A stretch of DNA of 59,693 bases from Chloromonas sp. AAM2 (GCA_004335635.1 QAXH01006279.1:25144-84836), one strand, 5' to 3'; shown: positions 25,501 through 37,101, counted from the stretch's first letter. The notes: generated by a model not told the origin, from the letters alone. Numbers and translations are program-made.

Positions 25501-28500
25501 AGGCAGCGCAGATGAGAGCCTGACTCCATTCTGTTTACCATGCCATATATTCGCCAGATACTGGAGACTCTGGCTTCACTGTTCACATCGCACTAACTAC
25601 TCTGGCTTCCCATGACACGCTAAGTGTGGTCAGAATGGATAGACTGACCTTCAAGCTCTGCCCGCACATTCCATCCACAATCCCAATCTGGCATGCAACA
25701 CAGTGTTCTGACTCCGCAACAGCCTCCCCTAAAAAATTCAATGCTGATCCCTTTCTGCCATCAGTTTGCTTCTACTCGTCAACTCAAAGTTGTACTCCCC
25801 AATCCCCCCATTCCCTTTACCCCCAATCCCCTCATTCCCTTTATTCCCCAATCCTCTCGTTCCCTTTGCTTCTTCCCGGCCCCCATTTCAGCTATCTCAC
25901 CTTAGATCCTCCCCAGCCACCAACACCCCATCAGCAGGCAGGATGTCGCCCGTTTCCACCACCAACAGATCCCCAACCAACAGTTCCTGAGTGCTGATGG
26001 GCCGCTCAACTTTGCCGCGGATCACGCGGACCTGCAGGGTCGCCAACTCAAGCCTTGGTTGACAGGCAGATGGCTCGACCCAAGCACAGGCAGAGCTGTG
26101 AGACTGTGAGGCTTGTCCCAGTACAGTGCCAGCCTAAGCAACTAAAGCAACTGTCACACGTGAACATGCGTAAAAGCCAACACAGTTCATGCTCCGTCCA
26201 CGCATGCTCCTTCCATGGACCTGACATCCATACTGCGATGCATATGTTGGTATACCGCTATACTACTGGTCTGCGTCATCGCTGCGCAAGTGTGAGAATC
26301 GCTTGCTGCTGTACAATTGTACTGCTCCATGTGCTGTCTGCCTGACCTGCACGTCATCCTTGATGGCGTTGAGTGCTCTGAACTTGGACTCCTTCTGGTA
26401 GTTGGTCACGGAACTCACACCGACCTGTGTGGAAAAGAAACGGCAAAGCAACGGATTAAAACGCACGCCTGCATGCATCGCTCTTCCATGCACATAGGCT
26501 CGTCAAGAATGGTTACGTACTGCTTGTTCTGTGGCCAAGGCAACTGCTGTAGTACTCTATGGCCATGCACAAATGGCGCCTCATGCAACCCCCTGTTTGT
26601 TATGCGGCACCCCGAGCTGTGAAACCGCAGCAAGTGGAAAACCGTGGATGATGCATGACGAGAGTTGCCATGCTCGCACACGTGAACATGCCCATGGCAG
26701 ACCCTAATAGAAACTGAAGAGTCACGTGTGGGATTAGTGTGATTTGTGTGACCAGTGCGATCAGTGCGTGATCAGGGCGTGATCAGGGCGTTAGTGTGTG
26801 TGCCATGCGGCCACTAGCCAGCCCAGTTCAGTGTGGCTTTCTTGCCTGAAAACTACATGTCTTGCAATCGCGATAGTGGGCATGCGTCTTATCAACACCC
26901 CCATGAATCCAATGCTATCCGTGCACGCATGTGCATCACATACCACAAGCCACATGCGCTGCAAGCTCTATAATGAGCATGAGGTTTACCGACACACCCA
27001 TCTTAGCACCTGCAAATGTCCACTCATGTACAGGCATCACATTCCCCACACTGCCACCTTGCGTGCCTCCATGCACATCAATCATACCGTGGGTGTGCAA
27101 CATGGCATGTGCTCCATGCGCTACACGCACCACAATGAGCACAGACGCCAGGATTGCCGCGCCCTCTATCCAATCCGTTGACTCAGCATCAGGCAGTGTC
27201 GCCGCCAGACCAAAAGAAACCACCCCAGCAGCTATGAGCAGCGCCAGGGTACGATCCTGCATGACGGGCAATCAATGCATGATGAGTAAGGATTGCTTGT
27301 CTCCAGGGCCACGGACGCACACGTAGGTCTCTTTTGCCCACAATGATTGCCACACTGCTCAACAGGGCTTTGTCGCCTTTCCTGCAATTCTTGCAACATG
27401 GATGGTGAACAAGTACACTGCGTCGACGAATTCTAGAAGTGGAGATGACGCATTGTACTTGTTCACCATCCATGTGCTTTTGAGTGCAAGTCAGCAATGT
27501 CAATAAGCAACAGATTGTTGCGCTTTTGAGCAGGGCTACCACAGTGTAGTCACTCTGAATATCCTGAGGCTTACGGAAACAGAAAACTGTTTTGTGAGTT
27601 GCAAGGCATGCTGGGCAGATCATAGTCCCACTGCAGCTTGCCAGCAATACGAAACTGATTGTGCTCACGAACCTGTATCTGATACCCATGTTAACATGGC
27701 CAGCCCAACAGGCACACTTTCGCGTGTGGCATGGGCTGGTTGAATTTCTCATCACCTGAATCCCTTGAAACCCCTGTTTGTTTGCTGTGTGCCTCTGTGA
27801 TGTGATTCCCTCCCATTAATTGTGGCCCCTCCCATTAATTGATTGTTTTATGTTGTGGCGTGGAATTGCTGTCCTAATGTAAAATTGACTTGCACCTATT
27901 ATTACCTGTAGAGCTTCCCATACGAGCTGCCAGAATGAAATAGAAGGCGGCTGAACCAGCTCGTTGGCCCCAAAAACTTCTGTGCGAATGGCTGCGTCTG
28001 CTGGGCCAGTGGGACCGCCATCCAGCCCTGTCTCAAGACAAGCGCACAGCTGGGCAGCTAACAAGTAGATGTCTTGGCTGCAGGCATGCAAGAACGGAAT
28101 GGCACTTGAAACTGTGCTGGGGTGCATGGCGTGTGCATGCATGCGGATGGAGCCTCATTGCATATGATTAAATGCATTCGGAGGCACTGAGTGCATGGCA
28201 GTGCATGGTACACTCCTCACCAGCACAAACCTGAAAGTACCTCCTGAGAAAGCATCCTGCACCATGCCTTGCAGCTGAGATGCGGAAATTGAAAAGTCCT
28301 TTGGTGTCGTGGCAGGTGCCACCTTCGGCACCTGCTCATCAAGCTTCCGAGATGACGTGGAAGCTTCGGTAACTGTTTGAGTCACGCTCTTTGATACCAC
28401 GGTGAGGCCAGAGTGTAGCGGCAAGCGTCGGCTCAATTGCCGAGGTGGCCTTGCGCAAAGCCCGACCGGCCATGACCGGCCCAGGGACCGGATGCCGCAT

Positions 28501-28553
28501 CCGGCATGTACCCGCAGCATAACGATTTTGTGATGGGCTGAGATGTATGGCAC
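13598..28553 (-). CDS. P2B-type Ca2+-transporting ATPase (autoinhibited/PMCA-like)
   Basis: Complete minus-strand gene, about 1362 aa. Exons: 28553-28231, 28077-27906, 27256-27131, 26424-26347, 26031-25901, 25128-25041, 24642-24493, 24205-24100, 23679-23516, 22876-22751, 22170-21820, 21598-21433, 21248-21148, 20472-20323, 19971-19868, 19263-19239 (25-nt microexon), 18810-18702, 18427-17752, 17309-17194, 16879-16770, 16454-16332, 15639-15507, 15006-14879, 14572-14480, 14104-14021, 13753-13598. All phases agree. Landmarks: [11 protein letters not shown] (actuator), [13 protein letters not shown] (TM4), CSDKTGTLT (phosphorylated Asp near residue 507), [30 protein letters not shown], and [16 protein letters not shown] (TM6, Ca2+-site Asn and Asp). 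Ten membrane segments are expected. It should export Ca2+ from the cytosol, with one Ca2+-site set as in P2B pumps. The tail ends right after TM10, so a calmodulin-binding regulator is more likely in the Arg-rich N-terminus (residues 1-60), as in plant ACAs. About 175 Gln/Asn/Ser-rich residues are inserted in the P domain. The start at 28553 is the first in-frame ATG and is less certain. Confidence 0.93.
14578..14642. repeat. ACAAGTACAT tandem repeat
   Basis: Repeated ACAAGTACAT units with CA/AA spacers, directly upstream (minus strand) of the Ca2+-ATPase exon beginning at 14572. It therefore forms the end of that intron, where a pyrimidine tract would normally lie. Confidence 0.8.
15406..15450 (-). 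repeat. Partial exon duplication (Ca2+-ATPase TM6 exon)
   Basis: Copies both ends of the exon at 15639-15507: the LWVNLL coding block and the EAPRG end with its GTGAGC donor. The middle ([11 protein letters not shown]) is deleted. It lies in the following intron and is preceded on the minus strand by TAG, which could act as an acceptor. Confidence 0.75.
19801..19861 (-). repeat. Partial exon duplication (Ca2+-ATPase exon 15)
   Basis: A 61-base copy of 19871-19931 with only a few mismatches, offset by 70 bp. It repeats the codons for [18 protein letters not shown]. The copy has a stop in place of the Gln-Arg codons and lacks the GTGAGT donor. A further short copy of the donor area is at 19712-19728. 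Confidence 0.85.
20532..20572 (-). repeat. Partial exon duplication (Ca2+-ATPase exon 14)
   Basis: Resembles the 5' end of the exon at 20472-20323. The copy encodes [14 protein letters not shown] where the exon encodes [15 protein letters not shown]. It keeps a CTGCAG acceptor but no donor, and lies in the preceding intron. Confidence 0.75.
25795..25870. repeat. Pyrimidine-rich tandem repeat, about 27-bp unit
   Basis: Imperfect repeats of CCCCAATCC...CATTCCCTTTA next to the donor of the Ca2+-ATPase exon 26031-25901. On the coding strand the intron start is therefore strongly purine-rich. Confidence 0.7.
27396..27475. repeat. Inverted repeat / hairpin, 29-bp arms with 22-nt loop
   Basis: Arm 27396-27424 (starts ACATGGATGGTGAACAAGTA) and arm 27447-27475 (ends TACTTGTTCACCATCCATGT) are complementary at 28 of 29 positions; the loop is 27425-27446. 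It sits in the second intron of the Ca2+-ATPase gene, between the exons at 27906 and 27256. Either strand could fold into a small-RNA precursor-like hairpin, or it could be a tiny foldback element. Confidence 0.9.
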
Positions 28554-29622
28554 GCTTTATAAGGGCACACGACGGACGTTTGGTGAGGTTCCACCAGCCA
28601 TGGACTGGTTTGGACAAGATTTACGAGACCACTGGTGAGTAATGATTGCGCTACAATGCACGAACAAATCTAGTGTAGTTACGCTCTATTGCTTTTGCCG
28701 AGCCATTCTGTCCGAGCGTTCCTGTGCGCGTTTTTCTCGATAACTTCATGGTCACTGAAAGCGGTCCTGAGGAAGAAGAAGTTCAACTTGACTCAAATGG
28801 ATCAGAGCTGGAAGCAAATCAGAGCTGCAAGAAATCAGGTTGTAAACAAGGCTGTGCCTGGAAGTGATACATTGTACTGAACTAGTTTGGATTGCCAGTG
28901 GAATCAATACATCTGGGTACAAGTCGTTTTTCACCTTGTGCAATGACTGGACTCACGCCTATTGCCTCTTGACCAGTTTATCAAGCCAATCACACCCTGC
29001 CTGGCAGTCTCTGAAGAGGATACGTCACAAGCAGACTCGGACTCTGCGTTACCTTTTTTTCGCAAAGGAACTTGCTGCAACTGGCCATTGATGTAGGCGT
29101 GCTCGGCACCAACGATGCGCGTGATAGGTGCACGTTGCAGCCAAGGACGAGTTAGACAAGCACGAGTTGAGATCCATTTACTTATTGACGACACTCCTTG
29201 TCTGCTGTCCAAAGCATGTTTGCCTCTCTCTCGCATGCATGGGCAAAGTTTGCCAACCCAGCACGGCATAGCCACAGAGTGGGATCTCACACCCCGCATG
29301 AAAATTATGAAAAGAACACAAAACAGAAGTCCAGCGACGTGATCTCTGAATCATTGGCACACATACTACAGTGAGGCTGTCTACTGCCTGTCAAGAGATA
29401 CCATTCATCGTACCTGATGGTCACTTTAACATCTACTGGGCAACCTAACCCCCCAACCCACGCAACTGACAAGGACAACAACGCTGGCAGCAAAACGCGC
29501 TGGTTTCAGTGTCGACCAGTATTGTGACCAGGATTGTCCCAGAACTGGCAAACATCTTTTTGTTTTCTCACAGCTAGTTCTGAGCTATCTAGTTTATGGG
29601 TCACATGGTCTGAAAGCAATCA
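28554..29622. other. Gap with possible Cys-rich mobile-element relic
   Basis: Separates the Ca2+-ATPase start from the FAD synthetase stop. On the plus strand near 28757-28870 an open frame reads EEEEVQLDSNGSELEA then SCKKSGCKQGCAWK, and after a frame change CTELVW follows. This loosely resembles the Cys-rich tails of some transposon proteins. A dispersed-repeat core is at 29532-29555. No intact gene is seen. Confidence 0.35.
29532..29555 (+). repeat. Dispersed repeat core, copy B
   Basis: Identical over 24 bases to 11518-11541 (includes CAGAACTGGCAAACAT), and likewise followed by a T-rich run. Confidence 0.6.
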
Positions 29623-32600
29623 CTACAAGTGTGCGCCAAAGTCCAGGACAAGGTATGCAGGGTGTGCCTGATCTCCATGCACTAGGTGTTCAAGCATCTG
29701 CTTCACATTCTGACTGGCCTTTCTGAGCCTCAGGCCTTGAATGCTCAGCTCGCACTCACAACCTTGCTCAGCCAGAATCAACCCATTCTGCAGCCCTTCT
29801 GCGTCCCCTTCACCCTGCTCTCGCCCGTTTCCATTTCCGTTTCTGCCCCCCTCGCTGCCTACATGGTGTCGATGTGCTAGTGCCACTGTCACTGCGTAGC
29901 TGCCAGGTGCAGGGGGCATGTTCAAGAAACACTGCGCTGGAATGAGCACACCCTGCTCATCCCGGCCACCACCATTGCCATTATGTGGATGCAAGGCCAA
30001 GGTTTCAGGGGGCGGAAGGCCGGCCACTAATCGGTACTGTCGCCCTAATAGTCGTTGCACTGATTGCACGTCTCTGCCTGCCAACAATTGCCGAATCTGC
30101 AGGGCATGGCAAAAGCAACGGAAGCTTGCAGCATAATTCTACAGCCACGCTTCTCAAGAGGTTGAAGGCAAGCGTAACAACCATCAAAATTGAAGTAAAT
30201 ACTATATATACTTTGATTACCTCGAGCAACTAGCACTTTGTTTGTCCTTGCAGCACTGCCATGCTCGTTTCTCAGCAAGGACGATTTGCCGCCTGGTAAC
30301 CAAGGGCCGGCTAGCTATTGCTGTAACAAGCTGTGGCTCATAAGACAAGGCCACGAGAACAATCAGTGATATTTTCAAGAGCTATCTAAGAGCCAAACCA
30401 TGCATGACCAGTTCGGTTTTCCCGATAATATTTAAGAGCTCTGACACACACCTTGGATGACGACACCTCCTGTGGTTCCTCCGTCTGCATCGCCCCGCTG
30501 CCTTGAGACCCTCCCTGCTGCTGCTGCTCCCCAGCCTGGTGCTGCCCCTGCTGCTGCTGCTGCTGCTGCTGGGCTGGCTGCAGTGGTGTGGAAACTAGGT
30601 CCAGTATGTGCACGCGCATGCCGTACTTGGCACCCAGTTCCTGAAGTGCTCTGGCATCACCCGCTGCCTTGAAGCCTGCATGCATGTCAGAGTGACATGG
30701 GCTTGATTTATGTCAGCGGCAAGAGGGCAGGAGATCGGCCCGGCCACGGTACTCTCAGTGAGACGCTTCATGTCAGGAGCATGTACATAGAGTGAACTGC
30801 TCAGTGTCAGGGGCATGCAACATGCTTCATGTCAGGCATACGAAAGTCAAGAATTGAGCTTGGATGGTGTGATGTCAGGAATAAACCACCACCTGAAGTT
30901 GCACAAATGCAGCAGCGCTTGTGAAGTAACCGTCGGGGTCTGACCCTCTGCCTAGCCTTAGACCAGGCCAGTGGTGGACTTGGACGTTACATTGTTGATG
31001 CCGACAGCAGGCTGTCCTCCATTCCAGAAGAAGCAGCACACCGCCAGGAAAACAGTTCAGCCAGGCGTGCATCTGTCTGCCGCTGTCTAGTGCATCTTGA
31101 TGTCTGTGAGTCTCTGCTCCATATCTAAACGTCCTCATGTTTTTCCCGACGCCTCTTTTTGCATTACTCACCAAAGCGGTAGTTTCTCCCTGCCACCACG
31201 CCTGCTGCGCCCATCTCCTGAGCCAACATGGCCACAAAGTGTTCTGGAGACATGGTGCGGATCTCATGGAAAGGAACTGTGCGCTGACGGGGTAACCTGT
31301 GAGCGACACACGTGATGCACCGGTTTAGATTTGGGATAGCGACAAAAGTCCAGCTGACAGAAGCACGTGCCAGGGCAGGCGCCAGCGTGTTGCGTCGCAG
31401 CGTGAACCACTTGCTGACTTCAGTGTTGGTCAATGGAACGGCATGGTTGGCTGGTCATTACGGGGTTGAGTGCTCAGCAAGCTACTTTTCCAGGCTGCAC
31501 ATCAAACCTTGAACTGTTCTTCTTCAAATAGAGTGATTGATTACATAAGCTTCTGGTTAGTGATACATAAGCTTCTGGTTAAAACAAGCCATAAGCGTAA
31601 GCGTAAGCACGTAAGCGCAAGCGGTGACTATGAAATAACATAACATTGATTAAAAGTCTGACCTTCCATTGCAGTGTGGTGCCCAGGATGCGAGCACACG
31701 CGGTCTGTCCACCGCCGCCACCAGCGGCAGGCGCACGGGTAGGCCCAGCACCTGAGCTATGCCGCTGAAGGAGAGCAGCACGGGCTGGCAACCGGCAGAG
31801 GACGCCTGAGGGCACCCACAACACAGGGAACACATGTGTGTGTGCTGCGTTCCATGCAGACAATGGACAATGGTGGGTGACCGGGAATTCTACGTTCTAG
31901 CTGTTGATTATAATCTTTCATTTTCCCAACGAAAAATGACTGCAAAACTGCAAACCTCACACACACACCCTCAAACTGCTTCAAGCTTGGTGTGCTGCAT
32001 TCTAGGCTCACGCATTCCAAGCGTTTTGTACCGTAGATTGAAGGCAGTAATTTCTCTTGTGTACTGGAGATACATAGCTGTTCCTGTACTCTCTGCCCTA
32101 CTCAGTCTGTTTCATAAAAAAAGCCAGGCGATGTCAGACTTGTGCAGCTCTTCAAAGGTGGTTTGTGCCCGACAGTGATTTTGCATGCCATGCCGTAAAA
32201 CACTATGCTGCGCACCTTCACCGCCAGTGAGCGATGCCCAATATGCATGGCATCAAACTTGCCCAGTGCAACAACTATGTCGCTTACTTGCTCGCCCAGT
32301 CCAGCTGCATGCAAAACCATCACACAGCCCAGTCAGCCCTGTCGTATCATGGCTGCTGCTCCTACTTTGTCGATGTAGCTGCTGCACTTGCTGCTGCTTG
32401 GGCCCCTGGCTGCTGCGACATGCATGATTTGGCATTCCTCACCATCACATTTCAAAGGCGATTTCCAGTTGTCCACCGAGCACTCTTGCACAAGCTGCGC
32501 CGAACCCCCTGCACTGGCATGGCGTTGGTATCGCATTGACAACTCTTCCATAAGCATATCCAGCCGCCCCAATCCGAAAGCCAGGCTGGGGTTGCCTACC

Positions 32601-32695
32601 AAGAACAGCGTTTGATGGGTGATAAGCCGCTCGGCGCCTCGACCTTGCAGGATGGGGGCTGTTGCGCAAGGTAGCAGGTGCAGATGCAAGCGCAA
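29623..32695 (-). CDS. RIBF: FAD synthetase (RibF-like, probably plastid-targeted)
   Basis: Exons 32695-32443, 32304-32216, 31805-31663, 31296-31172, 30675-30452, 30096-29623; all phases agree, 435 aa. The enzyme adenylylates FMN with ATP to make FAD. Visible signatures: [14 protein letters not shown] (nucleotidyltransferase HxGH, residues 105-108), [50 protein letters not shown] followed by AAGD, and SSSKIRQLL...LLGRQYRL (the SSxxIR loop, residues 275-280). The canonical Asn of GNFDG is Lys here. After LLGRQYRL the tail has only a vestige of the riboflavin kinase barrel ([15 protein letters not shown]), as I recall for plant RibF proteins. Poly-Gln and Gly/Asn-rich insertions interrupt the C-terminal half. 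The N-terminus ([17 protein letters not shown]) is compatible with an organelle transit peptide. The start at 32695 is the only supported ATG of the phased first exon, but an upstream exon is possible. Confidence 0.88.
31995..32055 (+). repeat. Dispersed intron repeat, copy 1
   Basis: ATTCTAGGCTCACGCATTCC, then AAGCGTTTTGTACCGTAGAT and TGAAGGCAGTAATTTCTC. Matches 33980-34040 closely. Lies in a FAD synthetase intron. Confidence 0.85.
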
Positions 32696-33448
32696 TTGGT
32701 GGTAAAACGGGGTCTAGGGTGAACGTCGAAGCCGTGCACCGATGTGGCACACAAGGAGTTTGTGCGAGCATCACTGATTGCGTTCTGATAGCTGCAATCG
32801 CAGGTGCGGCTTCGCAGCCACTCCCTGACGGCGATGAGCCAGTCAACAATCAAAAAGGGCGTAACGTAACTTAGGGTTGTGGCGTTCGTGGGCCAAACAA
32901 CCCGCTACACGAAGTTGCACTGACATACCAAGTGACTCAGTGTCAGTGGCTTGTAGGCCGATCAAGGCTTTCCCTGATACCGAGTTACGTGACCTTGATA
33001 CCGACTTACGCATGATCACATAGAGAAGTGCCGGGAGAGCGATTGTTTTGCCAGGAGGGCTTGATGGCACAGAACCGAGAGTCGGATGGGGACACTGTCT
33101 TCTTTGAGCAAGAAAAGGTGAGGGGAAGCGAGGCGTGCCACGTCATGCCCAAGGCTTTTGCGTCGCCGCCTTCACCAACAGCCCTTTGCATGTTCATGCT
33201 GAGATCATCCACATAAACATCACCAGCTTGCACACATGTCCATGTGTATTGGCAAGGTTGCACCAGCATTCATCAAACACGCCTGCCTGTGCATCAAGAA
33301 CTGTGGGCTTTGTGTGCCAAGCAGTAGGGTTAGCCCAATGGGCTTCCACTTCAGATACTTGATCCATGCACGATCGCAATCTTGGATCTCTGCCTACAAA
33401 TTCCCTGCCAATCTCTGCATGTATGTTGCTGGTGCTACATGATGGTCC
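32696..33448. promoter_or_regulatory. Divergent intergenic region, FAD synthetase / two-TM protein
   Basis: About 750 bp between two opposed start codons, so a shared or back-to-back promoter region is likely by position. No clear core promoter element is seen, and nothing in it could be joined as an exon. Confidence 0.4.
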
Positions 33449-36400
33449 ATGCAGGCCCAGCCCCCACCTCCAAAGGGCTTTTCCCAGCAGTTCGCTGAGT
33501 CCAGCAATAAGTTCTTCGGTCGTTTCTGGAGCTCAGCCACCGTTGCACTGCTCAGAGTCTTCTGGAACCCACCCACAGCACCACCACCACCGAGTGCCGA
33601 GAGCCTGCCCAAGTGGTATCTTGTAAGTGGGCAAAAACGGTTTTCTGCACAGTCAGTGGGTGGAAACCACGGTCCGCAGTCATCAGCAAGAGCCACTCTG
33701 ATTGGCTGAGTGTGGCTACATATTCGATAAATGTGAACCTAGCATTGTAAAGCTATGCTCATGCTCTGCTCAGAGGATGTAAGGATTGTCAGCAGATGTT
33801 CACCTCAAAGACTGTTTTGTTGGACATACCTGGGTAGCACCTGTGGGACGTACAGGATAGCACCGCGAGGGGTGGCCACCACCATTACTATTGCGGTGTG
33901 CCATAATCCCCTTCACTTGTAGGTTGGACAGGTTGGAGTCCCAAACCTTGTTGTTGCAAGGAGGGAATGCACATCTGCAATCCTATTCTAGGCTCATTCC
34001 AAGCGCTTTGTACCGCAGATTGAAGGCAGTGATTTCTCCGTACACTCGCACTCCATCATAACTGTTTGGAACCGTTTTGGCACCTCTGTCTTCCTCAGGA
34101 TGACTACCAGCGCAAGTCCAAGTTCACCAGCTACGGGCGCCAGTACCTGCGGGACACAGCGCTGCTCACAGCCGCCACCTACGTAATGGAGGGGGTGGAG
34201 AATGGCACTAAGGCAATTCGCGGGGGAAAGGTGAGGGGATTGGTACACTGCACCCAGCTGTGAATTTACACTTGAGCAGAGTGCAAGAAATCTACGAGAA
34301 TTAGACTTAACATGGCCAGCTATGAGGAGATTTGCTTAAAATCGATCTTGAAGTGGAACCTGATGTGTTCACAAATTCCTGCCTGAAGCCTAGCCTAATG
34401 ACCACGTACAGTACAGGCATACAATTGCATGCGAACTAAGCAGGGCTCGCAGTGCACCACCGTCCCATGTGATACAGTGGCACCACGTACAGTGTTACAC
34501 CATGCCTGAAAAGCCTTGTATCTGCTACGTTTGGCCCACACTCAGTGACTGGTAACCAATGGTGTAGCTACCCTGTGGCTACCCTGCTACTTATCTGTGC
34601 TATTCACAACAGGTAGCGGTGCACTTTAACCCTTTGACTATCAGAGACAGGTACCTGCTTGAGACTGTTTTCATGCAGGACGACCCTTTGAACAAGATCA
34701 TGGGCGGAATAGCAGCCGGTGGGATGATGGGTTACGCATGGTTTCCGCAGCGCTATCCCGCGCGCGTCATCATGACCAGCACAGGAGCGCTGGTGAGTCA
34801 CATCACGTGGCAGAAACGGCCGCAGGGAGGGGCCACGTGGGTAGCTTAGTGTACCTGCATGGTGGTTGCTGAGGGTGGTTGGTTGATGGGTGGCTGATAT
34901 TGTCGTATAGATGGAGTAGTTGAGTGGAAAACATATGTATGACTTTCGGTGGCAGGGAAAGTTGAGCGTTGCAGGCCCGCAGCACATCGTGTTTTGCCCA
35001 TCCTTGTTGTTTGTCTTCCCAGTTTGCGTTCCTGTTGCGTTCGTTTGGTTGCCGGAGTAGGTGTTAGACGATGGTGGAGGATTGAGTATCCAGACAACCC
35101 AGGCGTTTGAAGTTGCATTTGCTGTTTGTTCGCATGGCTTCTTGCACCTTCTTGTGAGACGCTCCGGCCTCCCGTGCCCCTACCCACGTCACTTACCATG
35201 GGCCCCGGCTTGTGTTTGGTGTGTGCAGGTGGGGTACATTTCATACGTAGCTGAGAAGACCAGCAAGGCAGTGCTGCTGGAGCAGCAGCGCAAGCTGGAA
35301 AAAGGTGGATAGCAGGCAGCGTGTTTTGCGCAGGTCGAGTGCGACAAACCTAGTTACCAGATTAAACCCGACCAAAACTGGCGAGAAACCGCTGCTACAT
35401 ATGAGTTGTCGTGCATGCAGGTCAGGGGGCAGTCAAAGGACAGCTCGGGTGCATGGGGTAGGCCAGGGCCGGCCATGAGGGATGAACCACGTGTTTTGGG
35501 GCAAGATATCCACTCGCAATAGTGGGGCAGGCCACAGAGGGTAATCACCTGCTTTGGTTAGGATCTCTTAAAACGCAATCATGCACGTGACAGTTCGAGT
35601 TCTGAGTGACCCACCAGGCGGTCCTGGCCTGCCGTCGCACTTTTCAACCGCAGCGTCTGTGTCCCCCATTCTCTCGCGCACGTGTCAACATCTCTCCTTG
35701 CCTGCTGATGCTCCTCCTACCCCAGACGTTTGTATCATGCCGAGCTTTTGTCCTCTACTGTCTCTTTCTGCTGTAAAAACAAATGTGTCAGCCTGTTTGT
35801 CATTTTTGAAAATCCGACGCCTGAGCTTTTCTGCTTCTGGGTTTGCTTTTGCGCAGAGGTTACGGGTGCAAGCGACGAGCGGCTCCACAAGGAGCTGGAC
35901 CCTGACTTCCTCAGAGACCTGATCAGGTAAGCAGTGTACAAGGTTGGGTCCTGTCACAGTGGCGGGTTCAGGACTTTTTCATGTTTTTGGGAATTACTGA
36001 ATTTTCAGATCCCGCTGGTTTATAAGGGTTGTACGGGCCGTTGCCGGGTTGTACGGGTACGTCTCAACGTTCATACAACAGTGTTCGATTCAGATGCAGA
36101 TCATTGCAGATCCTAGGCATGAGGTTGCAGCTATGAATGAGCAGCCGTGCTCGCTCCATGTGTCACAGGAGGCGTCAGAAACAGCTGGTGGAGGCAGCCG
36201 AGGCCATTCGTGCCGGAGGTGGCACTGGCCCCGCTAAGCCCGGGGTGCCCTCCTGGGTGCTCGGTCAGGTGTGGCTCAGCTCGGGATATGACACCCACTA
36301 GAAGGAGAAGAAGTATAAGAAGTAGGAGGAGTAGAAACCTGTATAACCAGGAATGGCCGCCTAACTATGTACAGCACAGTGTGCTATGTGTCAAGTAATG

Positions 36401-37101
36401 GAGGAGGTGCTTGTTCGTGAGGCAGGCGTCGGCAGGGAGCAGAATGCTGACTTTCCACATGACAGGCTTTTCTACCTTCCTGCACTCTCGTTGTACACAT
36501 TTGATTTCTCTGATTTCTCTAGCGTCTCATCAACCTTTTTGGTGTTAATTATCTGTGTTGTTAGGTCTTTTTCTGTGCACTTGTTGCTCGACATTCCGTG
36601 AGTTTTGGTAACAACTCGGGCTAGAGGCAGGTTAGTATGTATGGGAACTCATGCTTCACTCCAGTAGCAGTAGAGTACCAGTAATAATGGTGTCTTCGTC
36701 TTTGCCGACTCTGTTTGCTCTGAGTTGGTGAGTTGGTTTACTTCTGTGCACTACAGGACAATAGTCAAGGTCCCTCCTCCTCACAGCAAGGCGCTCCCCA
36801 ACCCCCACCATCCGACCCGGGGGTGTGGGGCTCCCCTGACAGCGAACCCACTATGACAGATCAGTACATCCCCCCAACAGTCTCCGGCGCTGCACGCACC
36901 GAGCAAACGCTACACGGGGGGTACGGCTCACAAAACGGTCAGAGCCCGGCCAGTGGTCAGAGGCCTTCGTTTATGGGTAGTGTGTTTGGATCGGGGCGGC
37001 AGGCAGGGCGGGCCCAGGGAGGGCAGGAGGCGCCTGCGGAGATGGAGTTCCGGGAAGAGAGTGACCGTGAGCCGGCCTGGAGGGAAGACACGCAGAGATG
37101 A
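33449..37101 (+). CDS. Conserved-looking two-TM protein of unknown function
   Basis: Exons 33449-33622, 34099-34230, 34613-34792, 35229-35304, 35857-35926, 36169-36268, 36757-37101; every junction is GT-AG and in phase, 358 aa. I do not recognise the family. The N-terminus is Pro-rich with aromatic and basic residues (FGRFWSSATVALLRVFW), followed by a charged helix (YQRKSKFTSYGRQYLRD). Two Gly-rich hydrophobic segments follow: IMGGIAAGGMMGYAWF and VIMTSTGALVGYISYVAE, about residues 130-170. Then come a long basic/acidic helix (LLEQQRKLEKE...LRDLIRRRQKQLVEAAEA) and a disordered Gln/Gly/Ser tail of about 110 residues. The paired Gly-rich helices faintly recall Tim17/22-type or other mitochondrial or plastid inner-membrane proteins; this is speculation. 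It is divergent from the FAD synthetase and convergent with the SPP gene. Confidence 0.8.
33980..34040 (+). repeat. Dispersed intron repeat, copy 2
   Basis: TATTCTAGGCTCATTCCAAG, then CGCTTTGTACCGCAGATTGA and AGGCAGTGATTTCTCC. About 85-90% like 31995-32055 by eye. Lies in the first intron of the two-TM protein gene. Confidence 0.85.

Noticed and set aside
28600..28638. Plus-strand MDWFGQDLRDHW followed by GTGAGT as a first exon
   Set aside because: No downstream plus-strand exon could be phased to it. The two-TM gene has its own well-supported first exon at 33449.
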